This document shows, piece after piece, positions 1-8,294 of a stretch of DNA of 64,000 nucleotides; positions within the stretch are counted from its first letter, which is position 1; each line of letters opens with the position of its first letter. The stretch covers positions 310,001-374,000 of the forward strand of contig JADKBO010000002.1 of the NCBI GenBank assembly GCA_016715105.1, in the 5' to 3' direction. The notes under the pieces were generated by a model. The model was not told the origin of the DNA. It ran no database searches and saw only the letters and a list, made by a program, of their open reading frames with translations. A program made the translations under genes and the position numbers. The DNA is from Saprospiraceae bacterium (GTDB taxonomy: Bacteria > Bacteroidota > Bacteroidia > Chitinophagales > Saprospiraceae).

Positions 1-750
1 AAAAAACGCTTTGAGCTCTTGGTGGCTTTTTACAGACAACATTTCCAAAATCAATTTGGCCTGCTCTGCTGTAATCCCCCGCTCAAGTAATTCTTTTTCT
101 ACACCATCAGCGCCAATCTTATCCAGTTTATCGATGGCTACGGTCATGTCCATAAACTTGTCCTCAATGCCAACAGCTTCTGCAATTCCGAAAAGGATTT
201 TTCTATTGTTGATTTTGATGTCTACAGATATGCCCAATGCTTTGAATACTTCGTGATAAATACTGGCCAATTCAGCTTCATAAATCAAAGAATCAGAGCC
301 TACCACATCTGCATCGCATTGGTAAAATTCTTGGTATCTGCCTTTCTGGGGCCTATCAGCTCTCCACACGGGTTGAATTTGATATCTTTTGAATGGAAAC
401 GTTATTTCATTTTGATGTAAAACCACAAACCTTGCAAAAGGCACTGTGAGGTCATATCGCAGGCCTCTCTTGGCAATACTAGATGCCAACGCATAAGAAT
501 TTCTAGTTGTCAAGGCGTTTTCATCAGCCTTCTCCAAAAAGTCTCCGTTATTGAGAATTTTGAATAATAATTTATCTCCTTCATCACCATATTTACCAGA
601 CAACGTAGCCAAAGCCTCCATGGCTGGGGTTTCTATTTGGGCAAAGGCGTATTTTTTAAACACCTTTTCAATGGTATTAAAAATATATTTTCTCTTGCTG
701 ATTTGCTCTGGCAAAAAATCTCTTGTTCCCTTTAGTAGTTGAGGTTTCAA
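1..750 (-). CDS. hisS: Histidyl-tRNA synthetase (3' end cut by window edge)
   Basis: Class II aminoacyl-tRNA synthetase that charges tRNA-His in the cytoplasm. The visible 250 residues open with the family hallmark KGTRDFLP, followed by motif-2-like YDLTVPFARFV and FKRYQIQPVWRADRPQKGR, and then YQCDADVVG, all diagnostic for HisRS. The C-terminal part, including the anticodon-binding domain, lies beyond the window. The start is inferred to be TTG at 750: an in-frame stop sits at 757-759 and no ATG lies between it and the KGTRDF motif, while relatives begin M-K-P at this point. The gene starts 33 bases after the end of pheS on the same strand with no terminator between, so co-transcription is likely. 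High confidence in identity, moderate in the TTG start. Confidence 0.95.
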   Translation of the reverse strand, partial: MKPQLLKGTRDFLPEQISKRKYIFNTIEKVFKKYAFAQIETPAMEALATLSGKYGDEGDKLLFKILNNGDFLEKADENALTTRNSYALASSIAKRGLRYDLTVPFARFVVLHQNEITFPFKRYQIQPVWRADRPQKGRYQEFYQCDADVVGSDSLIYEAELASIYHEVFKALGISVDIKINNRKILFGIAEAVGIEDKFMDMTVAIDKLDKIGADGVEKELLERGITAEQAKLILEMLSVKSHQELKAFF

Positions 751-783
751 AGTGATTTATCTATTAAGTATTGTGAAAGTAAA

Positions 784-1815
784 TTATATCAGGGATGAAA
801 ATTGCTTAAGAAACCTCACGTCATTTTCAAAAATGAGTCTGATGTCATTGATATTGTACATTTGCATCGCAGATCTTTCAATGCCAATTCCAAAAGCATA
901 TCCCGAGTATTCATAGGGATCGATACCACAGTTTTGCAAAACATTTGGGTCAACCATTCCACAACCAAGTACTTCAAGCCAACCAGTTCCTTTTGTCAAT
1001 CTTCTTGCGCTCTCTGTTTCTGTGCCCAACCAAACGTCCATTTCTGCACTTGGTTCTGTAAATGGGAAAAAGCTTGGTCGCAAGCGAATGTCAGTTTGAG
1101 CTCCATACATTTCTCTGGCGAAATAAAGCAAGGTCTGTTTCATGTCTGCAAAACTCACTTTTTTATCAATATAAAGCCCTTCTACTTGATGAAACTGGCA
1201 GTGTGATCTGGCAGAAATGGTTTCATTTCTATATACTCTACCAGGAGCTATGATTCTGATGGGTGGTTTTGTCGAAGTCATCACTCTTGACTGCACGCTC
1301 GATGTGTGGGTTCGCAACAAATTGATGGTGCTATCCTTGATGTAAAAAGTATCCTGCATGTCTCTAGCTGGGTGATTTTCAGGAGTATTCATAGCAGTGA
1401 AATTATGCCAATCATCTTCCACTTCTCTTTCCTCTGCCACCACAAATCCAATTCTAGAAAATATGTCGGTTATCCTATTCATTACAATGCTAATCGGATG
1501 TCTACCACCAAGTGAAATGCTTTCTGTAGGAGCCGTGAGGTCAACACCAGCATAGGAAACCTTCGCAGATTGAGCAGAAATAGATTCTTTTACCGCATCA
1601 AATTTTTCTTCTGCTTGAGTTTTGAGCGCATTTACCTTGAGACCAAAATCCTTCTTTTGGTCATTTGGAACTTGTTTTATTTCACCAAAAATGTCTTTGA
1701 TTTCACTCTTACTTCCCAAGTATTTTATCCTAAACTGTTCCATTGTTTCTGCACCATCAATCACAAAGGCGTCAATTTCTCCGGCAAGCTGATCTATTTT
1801 ATCAAAAATGTCCAT
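784..1815 (-). CDS. pheS: Phenylalanyl-tRNA synthetase alpha subunit
   Basis: Catalytic subunit of the PheST tetramer that charges tRNA-Phe. At 343 residues it has the usual length. The N-terminal coiled-coil arm (about residues 1-85) is followed by the class II core: motif 2 with GRVYRNETISARSH and FHQVEGLYID, and motif 3 with GYAFGIGIERSAM near the C-terminus. The ATG at 1815 gives the expected arm length. The beta subunit gene is not in the window, so pheS and pheT are unlinked here. hisS follows closely on the same strand. A good promoter match lies 48 bases upstream of the start. Confidence 0.96.
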   Translation of the reverse strand: MDIFDKIDQLAGEIDAFVIDGAETMEQFRIKYLGSKSEIKDIFGEIKQVPNDQKKDFGLKVNALKTQAEEKFDAVKESISAQSAKVSYAGVDLTAPTESISLGGRHPISIVMNRITDIFSRIGFVVAEEREVEDDWHNFTAMNTPENHPARDMQDTFYIKDSTINLLRTHTSSVQSRVMTSTKPPIRIIAPGRVYRNETISARSHCQFHQVEGLYIDKKVSFADMKQTLLYFAREMYGAQTDIRLRPSFFPFTEPSAEMDVWLGTETESARRLTKGTGWLEVLGCGMVDPNVLQNCGIDPYEYSGYAFGIGIERSAMQMYNINDIRLIFENDVRFLKQFSSLI

Positions 1816-1862
1816 TATTCCTTCTTACTTTTTCTGCGAATCCTGATTTTCTATCAGTGCTG

Positions 1863-1894
1863 CAAAATTAACTTTATCAGGGATAAGCTCCCAA
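1863..1894 (-). promoter_or_regulatory. Bacteroidota-type promoter for pheS (and probably hisS)
   Basis: Reading the minus strand, TTG (1892-1894) is followed after 21 bases by TAATTTTG (1863-1870), matching the Bacteroidota sigma consensus TTG-N17-23-TANNTTTG. Transcription would begin around 1855-1858, leaving a leader of about 40 bases before the pheS ATG. The match is by eye only. Confidence 0.5.
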
Positions 1895-1981
1895 GATTTT
1901 AAGACATATTAAATTATAAAATTAATATTGGCAAGATGAAATGGGGAAGACAAATCCAAAAGGCCAACGTAGTGGGCAGCA

Positions 1982-2431
1982 TTATCCCTTTTTGATCACA
2001 ATTTGATAATTGAATTTACTTCCTTGTGTCGAAGTTTTCGCTGGTGTTTGGGTGTATGTATAATTATATTGAATGCTTTTGGTTGGGCTTGGGTTTACCT
2101 TTGTTTTTGGCAGGACAAAAGTAACCCTGAGATTCTTGTGGAATAGAACTTTCAGTTTCCGCGGATTTTTGGGCACTACAAATTTGATGAGTTTGGCAAT
2201 TCGCTGGGCTTCTTCGTCACAGCCATTTCCTAGACTTTTTAAAACTACACTTTCTGTGACGATTCCTAGGTGATTGATGGTGATGTTTAGTTCCACCACT
2301 CCTTTTGTTTTATTGGCTAAGGCTTCTTGAGGATAGATTATTTGAGATTGAATAAAAGTAGAAAGTGCTTTAGGCCCACCTTCAAAATAAGGTTGTTTAA
2401 TGAAACCTTCGTCCTTTTTTCCTTTCTGCAT
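1982..2431 (-). CDS. Small stand-alone TonB C-terminal domain protein
   Basis: About 149 residues. The middle carries a TonB C-terminal-like pattern: GGPKALSTFI, IIYPQEA, KGVVELNITI and GNGCDEEAQRI, as in TonB/energy-transducer domains that pair with outer-membrane receptors. Unusually there is no transmembrane anchor, signal peptide or proline-rich linker; the C-terminal 40 residues are rich in Thr, Lys and Gln. An upstream ATG at 2515 would overlap aroA by 83 bases, but the ATG at 2431 lies one base after the aroA stop and begins just ahead of the conserved domain, so I chose it. Whether it acts in the periplasm or cytoplasm is unclear. It is apparently co-transcribed with aroA. Confidence 0.65.
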   Translation of the reverse strand: MQKGKKDEGFIKQPYFEGGPKALSTFIQSQIIYPQEALANKTKGVVELNITINHLGIVTESVVLKSLGNGCDEEAQRIAKLIKFVVPKNPRKLKVLFHKNLRVTFVLPKTKVNPSPTKSIQYNYTYTQTPAKTSTQGSKFNYQIVIKKG

Positions 2432-2432
2432 T

Positions 2433-3692
2433 TTATACTTTTTCAACCAAAAAGCCCAGACTTTCCAGATCTTGCCAAAATCCTGGATATGACTTTGAAA
2501 CCACGCCAGCATCATTTACCCGAATTTCACCTAGTAATGCCAATGGTGCTAACGCCATGGCCATACGATGATCATGGTAGGTATCAAAAGTTGGCGCTGT
2601 GGATAAATCCGCCTGACCTTCCGTCATAAAATATTCGCCAGGTGTATTTTTCTTAAATCGTTCTGGAACCTTGGTGAGATAAACAGAAACTTTTGCAAGT
2701 TCGGTTTTGAATGCAGCGATGCGATCCGTTTCTTTGATGTATAAGGTTTGTAATCCTGTGAAAAGCCCTTGTATACCCTTGCCTGCGCACATGGCAAATA
2801 CTGTTTGGGCGATGTCTGGTTGTTTGATAAAATCGTATTCCAAAAAAGGCGTTGCCAAATGTCCTTTTTCTTTGATTAGCCTTACTTCATTGTTTTCAAA
2901 CGTCGAGGTGATACCAAATTTTTTGCCTATTTCCGCTATCGCAGAGTCTCCTTGGAGGCTCTCTTTTTGTAAGCCAATCAATGTAATATCTGCTTCATCG
3001 GCCAAAGCTGCTATACTATAATAATAACTAGCTGCGGACCAATCTGCTTCTACGAAGTATGGTTTTGGTTGATAAGATTGCGGTGGCACAATGATGGTAT
3101 TTTCTACCCAATCATGATGTATGCCAAAGTACGTCATAATTGCAAGAGTCATTTCAAGATAGGGCCTGGATACCAATTCGCCGGTTATGTTCAAAACAAT
3201 TCCTTTGGGCAAGGTGGGTCCAACCATCAACAAAGCAGACAAATATTGAGAGCTAATATCTCCCCTGACGCTGACTTCCGGACTATCAAAACCTTTTGGA
3301 TTTCCAATTTTCAAAGGTGGGTAGCCGACTTTATCCACATATGAAATGTCTGCTCCCAAATCATTTAGCGCATCTACTAGCGGGCCGATGGGTCTTTGTT
3401 TCATGCGATCTGAACCCGTAAGCACGTTTTCTCCTCCTCTACTGGCTAAATAAGCAGTGAGAAACCTGAACGTCGTCCCTGCGTGGTGTGCGTCCAACTC
3501 ATATTCAGAACTTGCCAGTAATGCAGACATGGTTTTTGAATCATCACTTTCAGACATGTTTTCTATCTCAAAGTGTGTTCCACATAATGCTCTTATGAGT
3601 AAAACCCGATTGGCAATTGATTTAGATCCGGTAAGTTTAATTTTGCCTTTTATGTTTTTATTCGTTGCCTGCACACGGTATGTATCGCTCAT
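2433..3692 (-). CDS. aroA: 3-phosphoshikimate 1-carboxyvinyltransferase (EPSP synthase)
   Basis: Transfers enolpyruvate from PEP to shikimate-3-phosphate, the sixth shikimate pathway step. The 419 residues include the substrate-binding GSKSIANRVLLIRAL near the N-terminus, the HAGTTFRF segment, SSQYLSALL, the catalytic PDIAQT region, KETDRIAAFKTEL and the C-terminal DHRMAMALAPLAL. All are standard EPSP synthase landmarks. aroB, another shikimate gene, is 2.4 kb away on the other strand, so the pathway genes are near but not in one operon. The TonB-C gene follows after one base. Confidence 0.95.
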   Translation of the reverse strand: MSDTYRVQATNKNIKGKIKLTGSKSIANRVLLIRALCGTHFEIENMSESDDSKTMSALLASSEYELDAHHAGTTFRFLTAYLASRGGENVLTGSDRMKQRPIGPLVDALNDLGADISYVDKVGYPPLKIGNPKGFDSPEVSVRGDISSQYLSALLMVGPTLPKGIVLNITGELVSRPYLEMTLAIMTYFGIHHDWVENTIIVPPQSYQPKPYFVEADWSAASYYYSIAALADEADITLIGLQKESLQGDSAIAEIGKKFGITSTFENNEVRLIKEKGHLATPFLEYDFIKQPDIAQTVFAMCAGKGIQGLFTGLQTLYIKETDRIAAFKTELAKVSVYLTKVPERFKKNTPGEYFMTEGQADLSTAPTFDTYHDHRMAMALAPLALLGEIRVNDAGVVSKSYPGFWQDLESLGFLVEKV

Positions 3693-3740
3693 CTTTTATG
3701 ATCTTTTTGGTGGAGTAGTGATTACTTTAGTCCAATGATG

Positions 3741-3748
3741 CAAATATA
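3741..3748 (-). promoter_or_regulatory. Possible -7 element for aroA
   Basis: On the minus strand the octamer TATATTTG matches TANNTTTG and lies 49 bases upstream of the aroA start. The nearest TTG (3765-3767) is only 16 bases away, slightly short of the usual spacing, so the match is tentative. Confidence 0.35.
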
Positions 3749-3770
3749 TTGATCACCATACTTGCAATCA

Positions 3771-4835
3771 TTATTGGTCTCCCAATCTGTTTTGAATTTC
3801 GTTCCTTTTTAATTCCTGTTCTTGTTGTTTTTCTAACTTACGCTGTTCGTATCTTTCCTTCTCCTGCGCATCATCACTATTGTATCTCCTGATGATTTCC
3901 TTGACCAATCTATGCCTCACCACATCTTCTTCATTGAGAAAAACTTGCGCAATGCCATTGATGTTGGACAAAATGTGGAGTGCCTTGTTGAGACCAGATT
4001 TCTGATTATATGGCAAGTCTACCTGAGTAAGATCACCGGTGATGATGCATTTTGCATTGGGCCCCAAACGAGTGAGAAACATTTTCAACTGTGGCGAAGT
4101 ACAATTCTGAGATTCGTCCAGGATGATGAATGCGTTATCTAATGTTCTACCTCTCATGAAGGCTAGTGGAGCCACCTCTATCACCCTGTTTTCCATGAAA
4201 AACTTGAGTCTTTCCATTGGAAATAAATCTTCGAGTGCATCATATAATGGTCTCAAGTAGGGATCAATTTTATCCTTGAGGTCTCCTGGTAAAAATCCCA
4301 AACTTTCGCCTGCTTCTACTGCTGGGCGAGTAAGAATGATCTTTTTTACAAGTTTGCTTTTGAGTGCTGCAACGGCAAGGGCAACAGCTGTGTATGTCTT
4401 TCCTGTTCCTGCTGGTCCGATCGCAAAAAGAATATCGTTATCGCGAGACATTTCAACCATTTTCTTTTGGTTGACGGTCTTAGCTTTAATGGGTCTTCCA
4501 TCACGACCATAAACAATGACGTTGTTATTTTCAGAATCTGATATCCTGCCGACCATAGGATCTTGACCAGAAACCAGCTCTTCTACAGCTTGTTTACTCA
4601 CAGATTTATTATTTTGTAAGATGCCAATCATGTTTTCAAAAACTTCTTTTACCTGCAGAACCGCCTCGTCTTCTCCAACGATTTTGAGCTTGGTGCCTCT
4701 GGATGTAATTTTTACATTAGGAAAAGTTTTTTTGATTAGTTTGAGTTTGCCGTCATTTTCGCCAAACAAAATCAAAGGGTCTATTTGATCCAGGTCAATA
4801 AGTATCTCCTGAATGCCTCCTGTATTTTCTATCAA
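3771..4835 (-). CDS. phoH: PhoH-like ATPase
   Basis: Cytoplasmic P-loop ATPase of the PhoH/YbeZ family, linked in other bacteria to RNA metabolism and often to the endonuclease YbeY. In 354 residues it has a small N-terminal KH-like region (about 1-75), a linker, then the ATPase: Walker A GPAGTGKT at residues 140-147, EAGESLGFLPGD, and Walker B FIILDESQNC. The charged C-terminal tail rich in Glu, Lys and Gln is common in Bacteroidota versions. ybeY is not adjacent. The gene is divergent from the SAM hydrolase gene; the shared 276-base gap holds a TANNTTTG element and a 9-bp inverted repeat. Confidence 0.92.
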   Translation of the reverse strand: MIENTGGIQEILIDLDQIDPLILFGENDGKLKLIKKTFPNVKITSRGTKLKIVGEDEAVLQVKEVFENMIGILQNNKSVSKQAVEELVSGQDPMVGRISDSENNNVIVYGRDGRPIKAKTVNQKKMVEMSRDNDILFAIGPAGTGKTYTAVALAVAALKSKLVKKIILTRPAVEAGESLGFLPGDLKDKIDPYLRPLYDALEDLFPMERLKFFMENRVIEVAPLAFMRGRTLDNAFIILDESQNCTSPQLKMFLTRLGPNAKCIITGDLTQVDLPYNQKSGLNKALHILSNINGIAQVFLNEEDVVRHRLVKEIIRRYNSDDAQEKERYEQRKLEKQQEQELKRNEIQNRLGDQ

Positions 4836-4860
4836 ATTAATATTTAAGTTTTAAAAAGTA

Positions 4861-4868
4861 CAAATTTA
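4861..4868 (-). promoter_or_regulatory. Possible -7 element for phoH
   Basis: TAAATTTG on the minus strand matches TANNTTTG and would place transcription start near 4855, about 20 bases before the phoH ATG. No convincing TTG is present at the right spacing. Confidence 0.35.
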
Positions 4869-4897
4869 TATTTTCTATAAAATAAAGCACACTTTGT

Positions 4898-4933
4898 GAA
4901 CGGTAAATAATTCCTTTTAATTTGTTACCGTTC
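4898..4933. repeat. 9-bp perfect inverted repeat upstream of phoH
   Basis: GAACGGTAA (4898-4906) and TTACCGTTC (4925-4933) are perfect inverted copies separated by 18 bases. The pair lies upstream of the likely phoH -7 element and far upstream of the divergent gene, so it is more consistent with a protein-binding site than with an RNA hairpin or terminator. The rest of the 276-base gap shows nothing else I can name. Confidence 0.5.
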
Positions 4934-5111
4934 AGCTATATTCAATTTCGATCAAAAATGATCTCTTTATAGTGTAAATGATTCCAGCAAAACCTTCCAT
5001 TTAATGGGTTAAAAGCGGAATAAAAGGTCAAATTGATACATATTATAAATTTTTCGCATATAATTCAAAATCATTTCATTTCTTTGTACAAAATTGTGGC
5101 AATAGCAAATT

Positions 5112-5912
5112 TTGGAACACATCAACAACATAAAAGACAAACAACTGGTTTCCATGATCTCTGATTTTGGGACCGTGGATTTTTATTTGGCAAAATTTAA
5201 GGCATCCATTTATAAAAAATGTCCGTCTTTAGAAATCATTGATGTAAACCACAACATACCGCTGCATGATATCAGCTTGGCAGCCTTCCAATTAAGGAAT
5301 ATCATAGATGAGTTTCCTGCAGGAAGCATACACCTGGTCGCCGTCAATAATCATTATAACATCCAATCCCGGTACTTTTGTTTTGAGGTCGGGGGTCAAT
5401 ATTTTATTGGACCAGACAATGGCATATTCTCATTGATATTTCCAAATTTGGATTCCCTCGTCCTTTACGAGATTTTGCCCTTAGATGATCAAATGATGAG
5501 TGCAAGTGCGGCCTATGTTCATGCTATTTCTTGCATTTACCATGGTTTGCCCATGTCGGAGTTTACTAAAAAGTCTCAGGATCCATTGATGAAAATAGCT
5601 TTCAAACCAGTGGTGACTAGTACACAATTGAGGGCGACTGTCATTCACATTGATCATTTTGGAAATGTGATTACCAACCTTTCTAAAAAGGATTTTGAAG
5701 AAGCAAAATCTGGAAGACGATTTAAATTGTATTACGATCCACACGATCCATTGGAATATGTGAGTAAATCCTATGCATCGGTTCCTGTGGGAGACCCGCT
5801 TTGCACATTCAATGAATCCAATTTGTTGGAGATTGCAATCAATATGGGAAATGCTGCTCAGTTGCTAAATTTGAAACTCAATGAGACCATTCAGATTGAC
5901 TTTCATGATTGA
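5112..5912 (+). CDS. SAM hydroxide adenosyltransferase (DUF62/chlorinase-fluorinase family)
   Basis: Member of the S-adenosyl-L-methionine hydrolase family that releases adenosine and methionine from SAM; a few relatives are halogenases. In 266 residues it shows the family opening SDFGTVDFYLAKFK, IIDVNHNIPLHDI, HLVAVN, IGPDNGIFSL in the N-terminal domain, and IHIDHFGNVITNLS in the C-terminal domain. Start: an in-frame TAG lies at 5103-5105 and the first usable codon is TTG at 5112, just ahead of the conserved core, so a TTG start is assumed. It is not in an operon with aroB (186-base gap). Family assignment is secure; halogenase activity is unlikely and cannot be judged here. Confidence 0.88.
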   Translation: MEHINNIKDKQLVSMISDFGTVDFYLAKFKASIYKKCPSLEIIDVNHNIPLHDISLAAFQLRNIIDEFPAGSIHLVAVNNHYNIQSRYFCFEVGGQYFIGPDNGIFSLIFPNLDSLVLYEILPLDDQMMSASAAYVHAISCIYHGLPMSEFTKKSQDPLMKIAFKPVVTSTQLRATVIHIDHFGNVITNLSKKDFEEAKSGRRFKLYYDPHDPLEYVSKSYASVPVGDPLCTFNESNLLEIAINMGNAAQLLNLKLNETIQIDFHD

Positions 5913-6098
5913 AACAGAAAATAGAAAGTGATTCCTCGATCGGTTTTTATTTCTTTAAAGTCTGGAGGCCGAGCATCAATCCATTACATTTTTTAAAATT
6001 TGTTTTTATCGCTTTTATTAGGTAAGTAGGTAATTATTTTAGAAATTCGCCCGCTGAATCTAAAACCAAACCGATTCTCATATATAAAGAATCACTAG

Positions 6099-7151
6099 AT
6101 GGGCTATACCTTCACTAACGAATCATATCATATTCTTATAAACCAAGCGGGTGGTTTGGAACTCTTGGTTAACGAACTTAACCCTTCTCAAATAATCGTG
6201 TTGGTTGATGAAAATACTGAGAATTTTTGTCTGCACTATTTAATATCAGAATTACACCGACCATTTAAAACCATCAGCATACGATCAGGAGAGGCCAATA
6301 AAAATATTGACACTTGCAAGTTTGTTTGGTCAAGTCTCATCAAATTTAAAGCAGACAGAAAAACTTTGTTGATCAATCTAGGTGGTGGCGTGATCGGCGA
6401 TTTAGGTGGTTTTTGTGCTGGAACCTATATGCGTGGTATTGATTTTATTCAAATGCCAACTACACTGCTTTCTCAAGTTGATGCCAGCGTAGGTGGCAAG
6501 CTTGGTGTTGATTTCGATGGCTTCAAAAACATGGTAGGCTTATTTCAAAATCCTAAAGCAGTAATCATCAATACGGATTTTTTGAAGTCCCTGCCTTATA
6601 AAGAATTGTTGAGTGGATATGCTGAATTGCTCAAACATGGTTTGATCGCCAGTCAAACCGTTTGGGAAGAACTTTCTAGCGTTGAAGATATTACAACTTT
6701 GGATTTTGACAGAGTGGTCCATGATTCTGTGATGATCAAAAAAACCGTAACAGAAGAGGATCCTACAGAAAAAGGTTTGCGTAAAATATTGAATTTTGGA
6801 CATACCATCGGACACGCCGTTGAGACCCTGAGTTTTGAAACAGATCGTCCCCTGCTGCACGGAGAGGCTATTGCCATTGGTATGATTATGGAAAGCCATC
6901 TATCCTTGCAAAAAGGCTACATTTCTGATGAAGAATATCAAAATATCAAAGCTGCCATCATAAAATTGTATGGAAACAAAGCCAAATCTCTTCCAACAAT
7001 TGAGCAAATCACAGAAATCATGCTGCTTGATAAGAAGAATAATAATGGGATCATTCAATTTTCTTTATTAAATCAAATTGGTCAAGGCAATTTCAATCAG
7101 GAAGTTGATCAAGTGGCTTTACAAGCTGCGTTAACCGATTATATCCAATAA
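6099..7151 (+). CDS. aroB: 3-dehydroquinate synthase
   Basis: NAD- and metal-dependent cyclisation of DAHP to 3-dehydroquinate, second step of the shikimate pathway. The 350-residue protein carries the NAD-binding GGGVIGDLGGF, the substrate segment MPTTLLSQVDASVGGK, GFKNMVGLFQNP, and the metal ligands in ELLKHG, NFGHTIGHA and LLHGEAIAIGM. Length is normal. It ends 12 bases before the convergent glycosyltransferase gene and no terminator is visible between them. Confidence 0.95.
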   Translation: MGYTFTNESYHILINQAGGLELLVNELNPSQIIVLVDENTENFCLHYLISELHRPFKTISIRSGEANKNIDTCKFVWSSLIKFKADRKTLLINLGGGVIGDLGGFCAGTYMRGIDFIQMPTTLLSQVDASVGGKLGVDFDGFKNMVGLFQNPKAVIINTDFLKSLPYKELLSGYAELLKHGLIASQTVWEELSSVEDITTLDFDRVVHDSVMIKKTVTEEDPTEKGLRKILNFGHTIGHAVETLSFETDRPLLHGEAIAIGMIMESHLSLQKGYISDEEYQNIKAAIIKLYGNKAKSLPTIEQITEIMLLDKKNNNGIIQFSLLNQIGQGNFNQEVDQVALQAALTDYIQ

Positions 7152-7163
7152 TTTCATCTTTAT

Positions 7164-8291
7164 TTAGGAAACTTTTCTGTCTTTCCAAACATAGTCTTTT
7201 GGAAATAAGGCGTGAAGTCCTGTATAAAAAATGTAGAAAAAATAGCCGAAAAAGGCCGGAATAAACGCTTTTAATGGCGTCCTATTTCCAAAAAAATCAC
7301 TCATTCTTGCTAGGAATAAGTAATCAATGACCGCTTTTATGAATAAAATGAAAATACCCAACATCAAATTGATGGGGAGGAATGGGGCGCTCAGAAAATA
7401 TACCACGATCAGTAGGTGAACAGAAAATATAAAGCCTTGAATTTTGAATAGAGCTTTATTTGCATAACTTTTTGTTTTGGTGGCCCATCTCTTGCGTTGA
7501 ATGAGAAAAGAGTTTAAATCATTTTCTGCTTTGGTAATGACTGCTCCTCGGCGACTTTTCAGAAAAGCAACCTTTTTACCAGATTCATTCATTTTTTTAA
7601 TCAGAAAAACATCATCACCAGAGGCTAATTCCTCATTGCCTGCAAACCCACCAACAGCGTCAAAACTCGATTTTTTAATGACCATATTCGCCCCATTGGC
7701 TAAAAAATAATCATTTCTATAAATGCCATTTGCTGTGATGGCCATCATTGCCGCATTATCCAAGTATTGAAATCTGGTAAGTATGGATTTGCCTGCTTCA
7801 ATGATGATGGGACAAGCAATAAAATCTGGATCAATTTTTTGAATTTGAGCATCCAATAAACTTGCTTGATCCTTGTGCAAAACACAATCGGCGTCCAAAA
7901 ACCAAAGGTGGGGATTGCTCGCCACAGAAACTCCTGCCGTCATTGCAGCTTTTTTACCAAAAGAATCCGTCAACGTGATACAAAAGATGCCTTCATAAGA
8001 TTTGGCAATCGATCCTGTGCCATCTGTGCTGTGATCATCAACCACCACAATCTGCAATAAATCCTTTTCATAGTCCAAGTTCAATAAACTGTCCAAACAA
8101 GCGCCTAAGTTAGACGACTCATTTCGGCAGGAAATGATGATGGTAAAAGCCGTTTTTTCTTTTGGTAATGTTCTTGGTTTTAATATTTCCTCAGTCAGGT
8201 CCCAGCCATGATAAATCTTAGATATCAAAACCAAATAAAGAAACATCATGAACAGCGCCAAAGCAAAACTCAAGCCTTCAAGTATGGTCAT
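7164..8291 (-). CDS. Membrane-anchored glycosyltransferase family 2
   Basis: Likely transfers a sugar at the cytoplasmic face of the inner membrane. An N-terminal membrane segment (about residues 5-25) is followed by a GT-A domain: FTIIISCRNESSNLGACL, VVVDDHSTDGT, LWFLDADC (DxD metal site), GGFAGNEELASGDD and QRKRWATK, the Q-x-x-R-W motif of processive GT2 enzymes. Two or three hydrophobic segments follow at about 280-365. The gene is 3 bases downstream of the flippase-like membrane protein on the same strand, suggesting a joint role in envelope glycolipid or polysaccharide synthesis. The substrate is unknown. Confidence 0.85.
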   Translation of the reverse strand: MTILEGLSFALALFMMFLYLVLISKIYHGWDLTEEILKPRTLPKEKTAFTIIISCRNESSNLGACLDSLLNLDYEKDLLQIVVVDDHSTDGTGSIAKSYEGIFCITLTDSFGKKAAMTAGVSVASNPHLWFLDADCVLHKDQASLLDAQIQKIDPDFIACPIIIEAGKSILTRFQYLDNAAMMAITANGIYRNDYFLANGANMVIKKSSFDAVGGFAGNEELASGDDVFLIKKMNESGKKVAFLKSRRGAVITKAENDLNSFLIQRKRWATKTKSYANKALFKIQGFIFSVHLLIVVYFLSAPFLPINLMLGIFILFIKAVIDYLFLARMSDFFGNRTPLKAFIPAFFGYFFYIFYTGLHALFPKDYVWKDRKVS

Positions 8292-8294
8292 GCT

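Noticed and set aside
802..1206. Plus-strand frames opposite pheS and other synthetase and aro genes
   Set aside because: They are shadows of well-supported minus-strand genes and show no domain, start signal or composition of their own.
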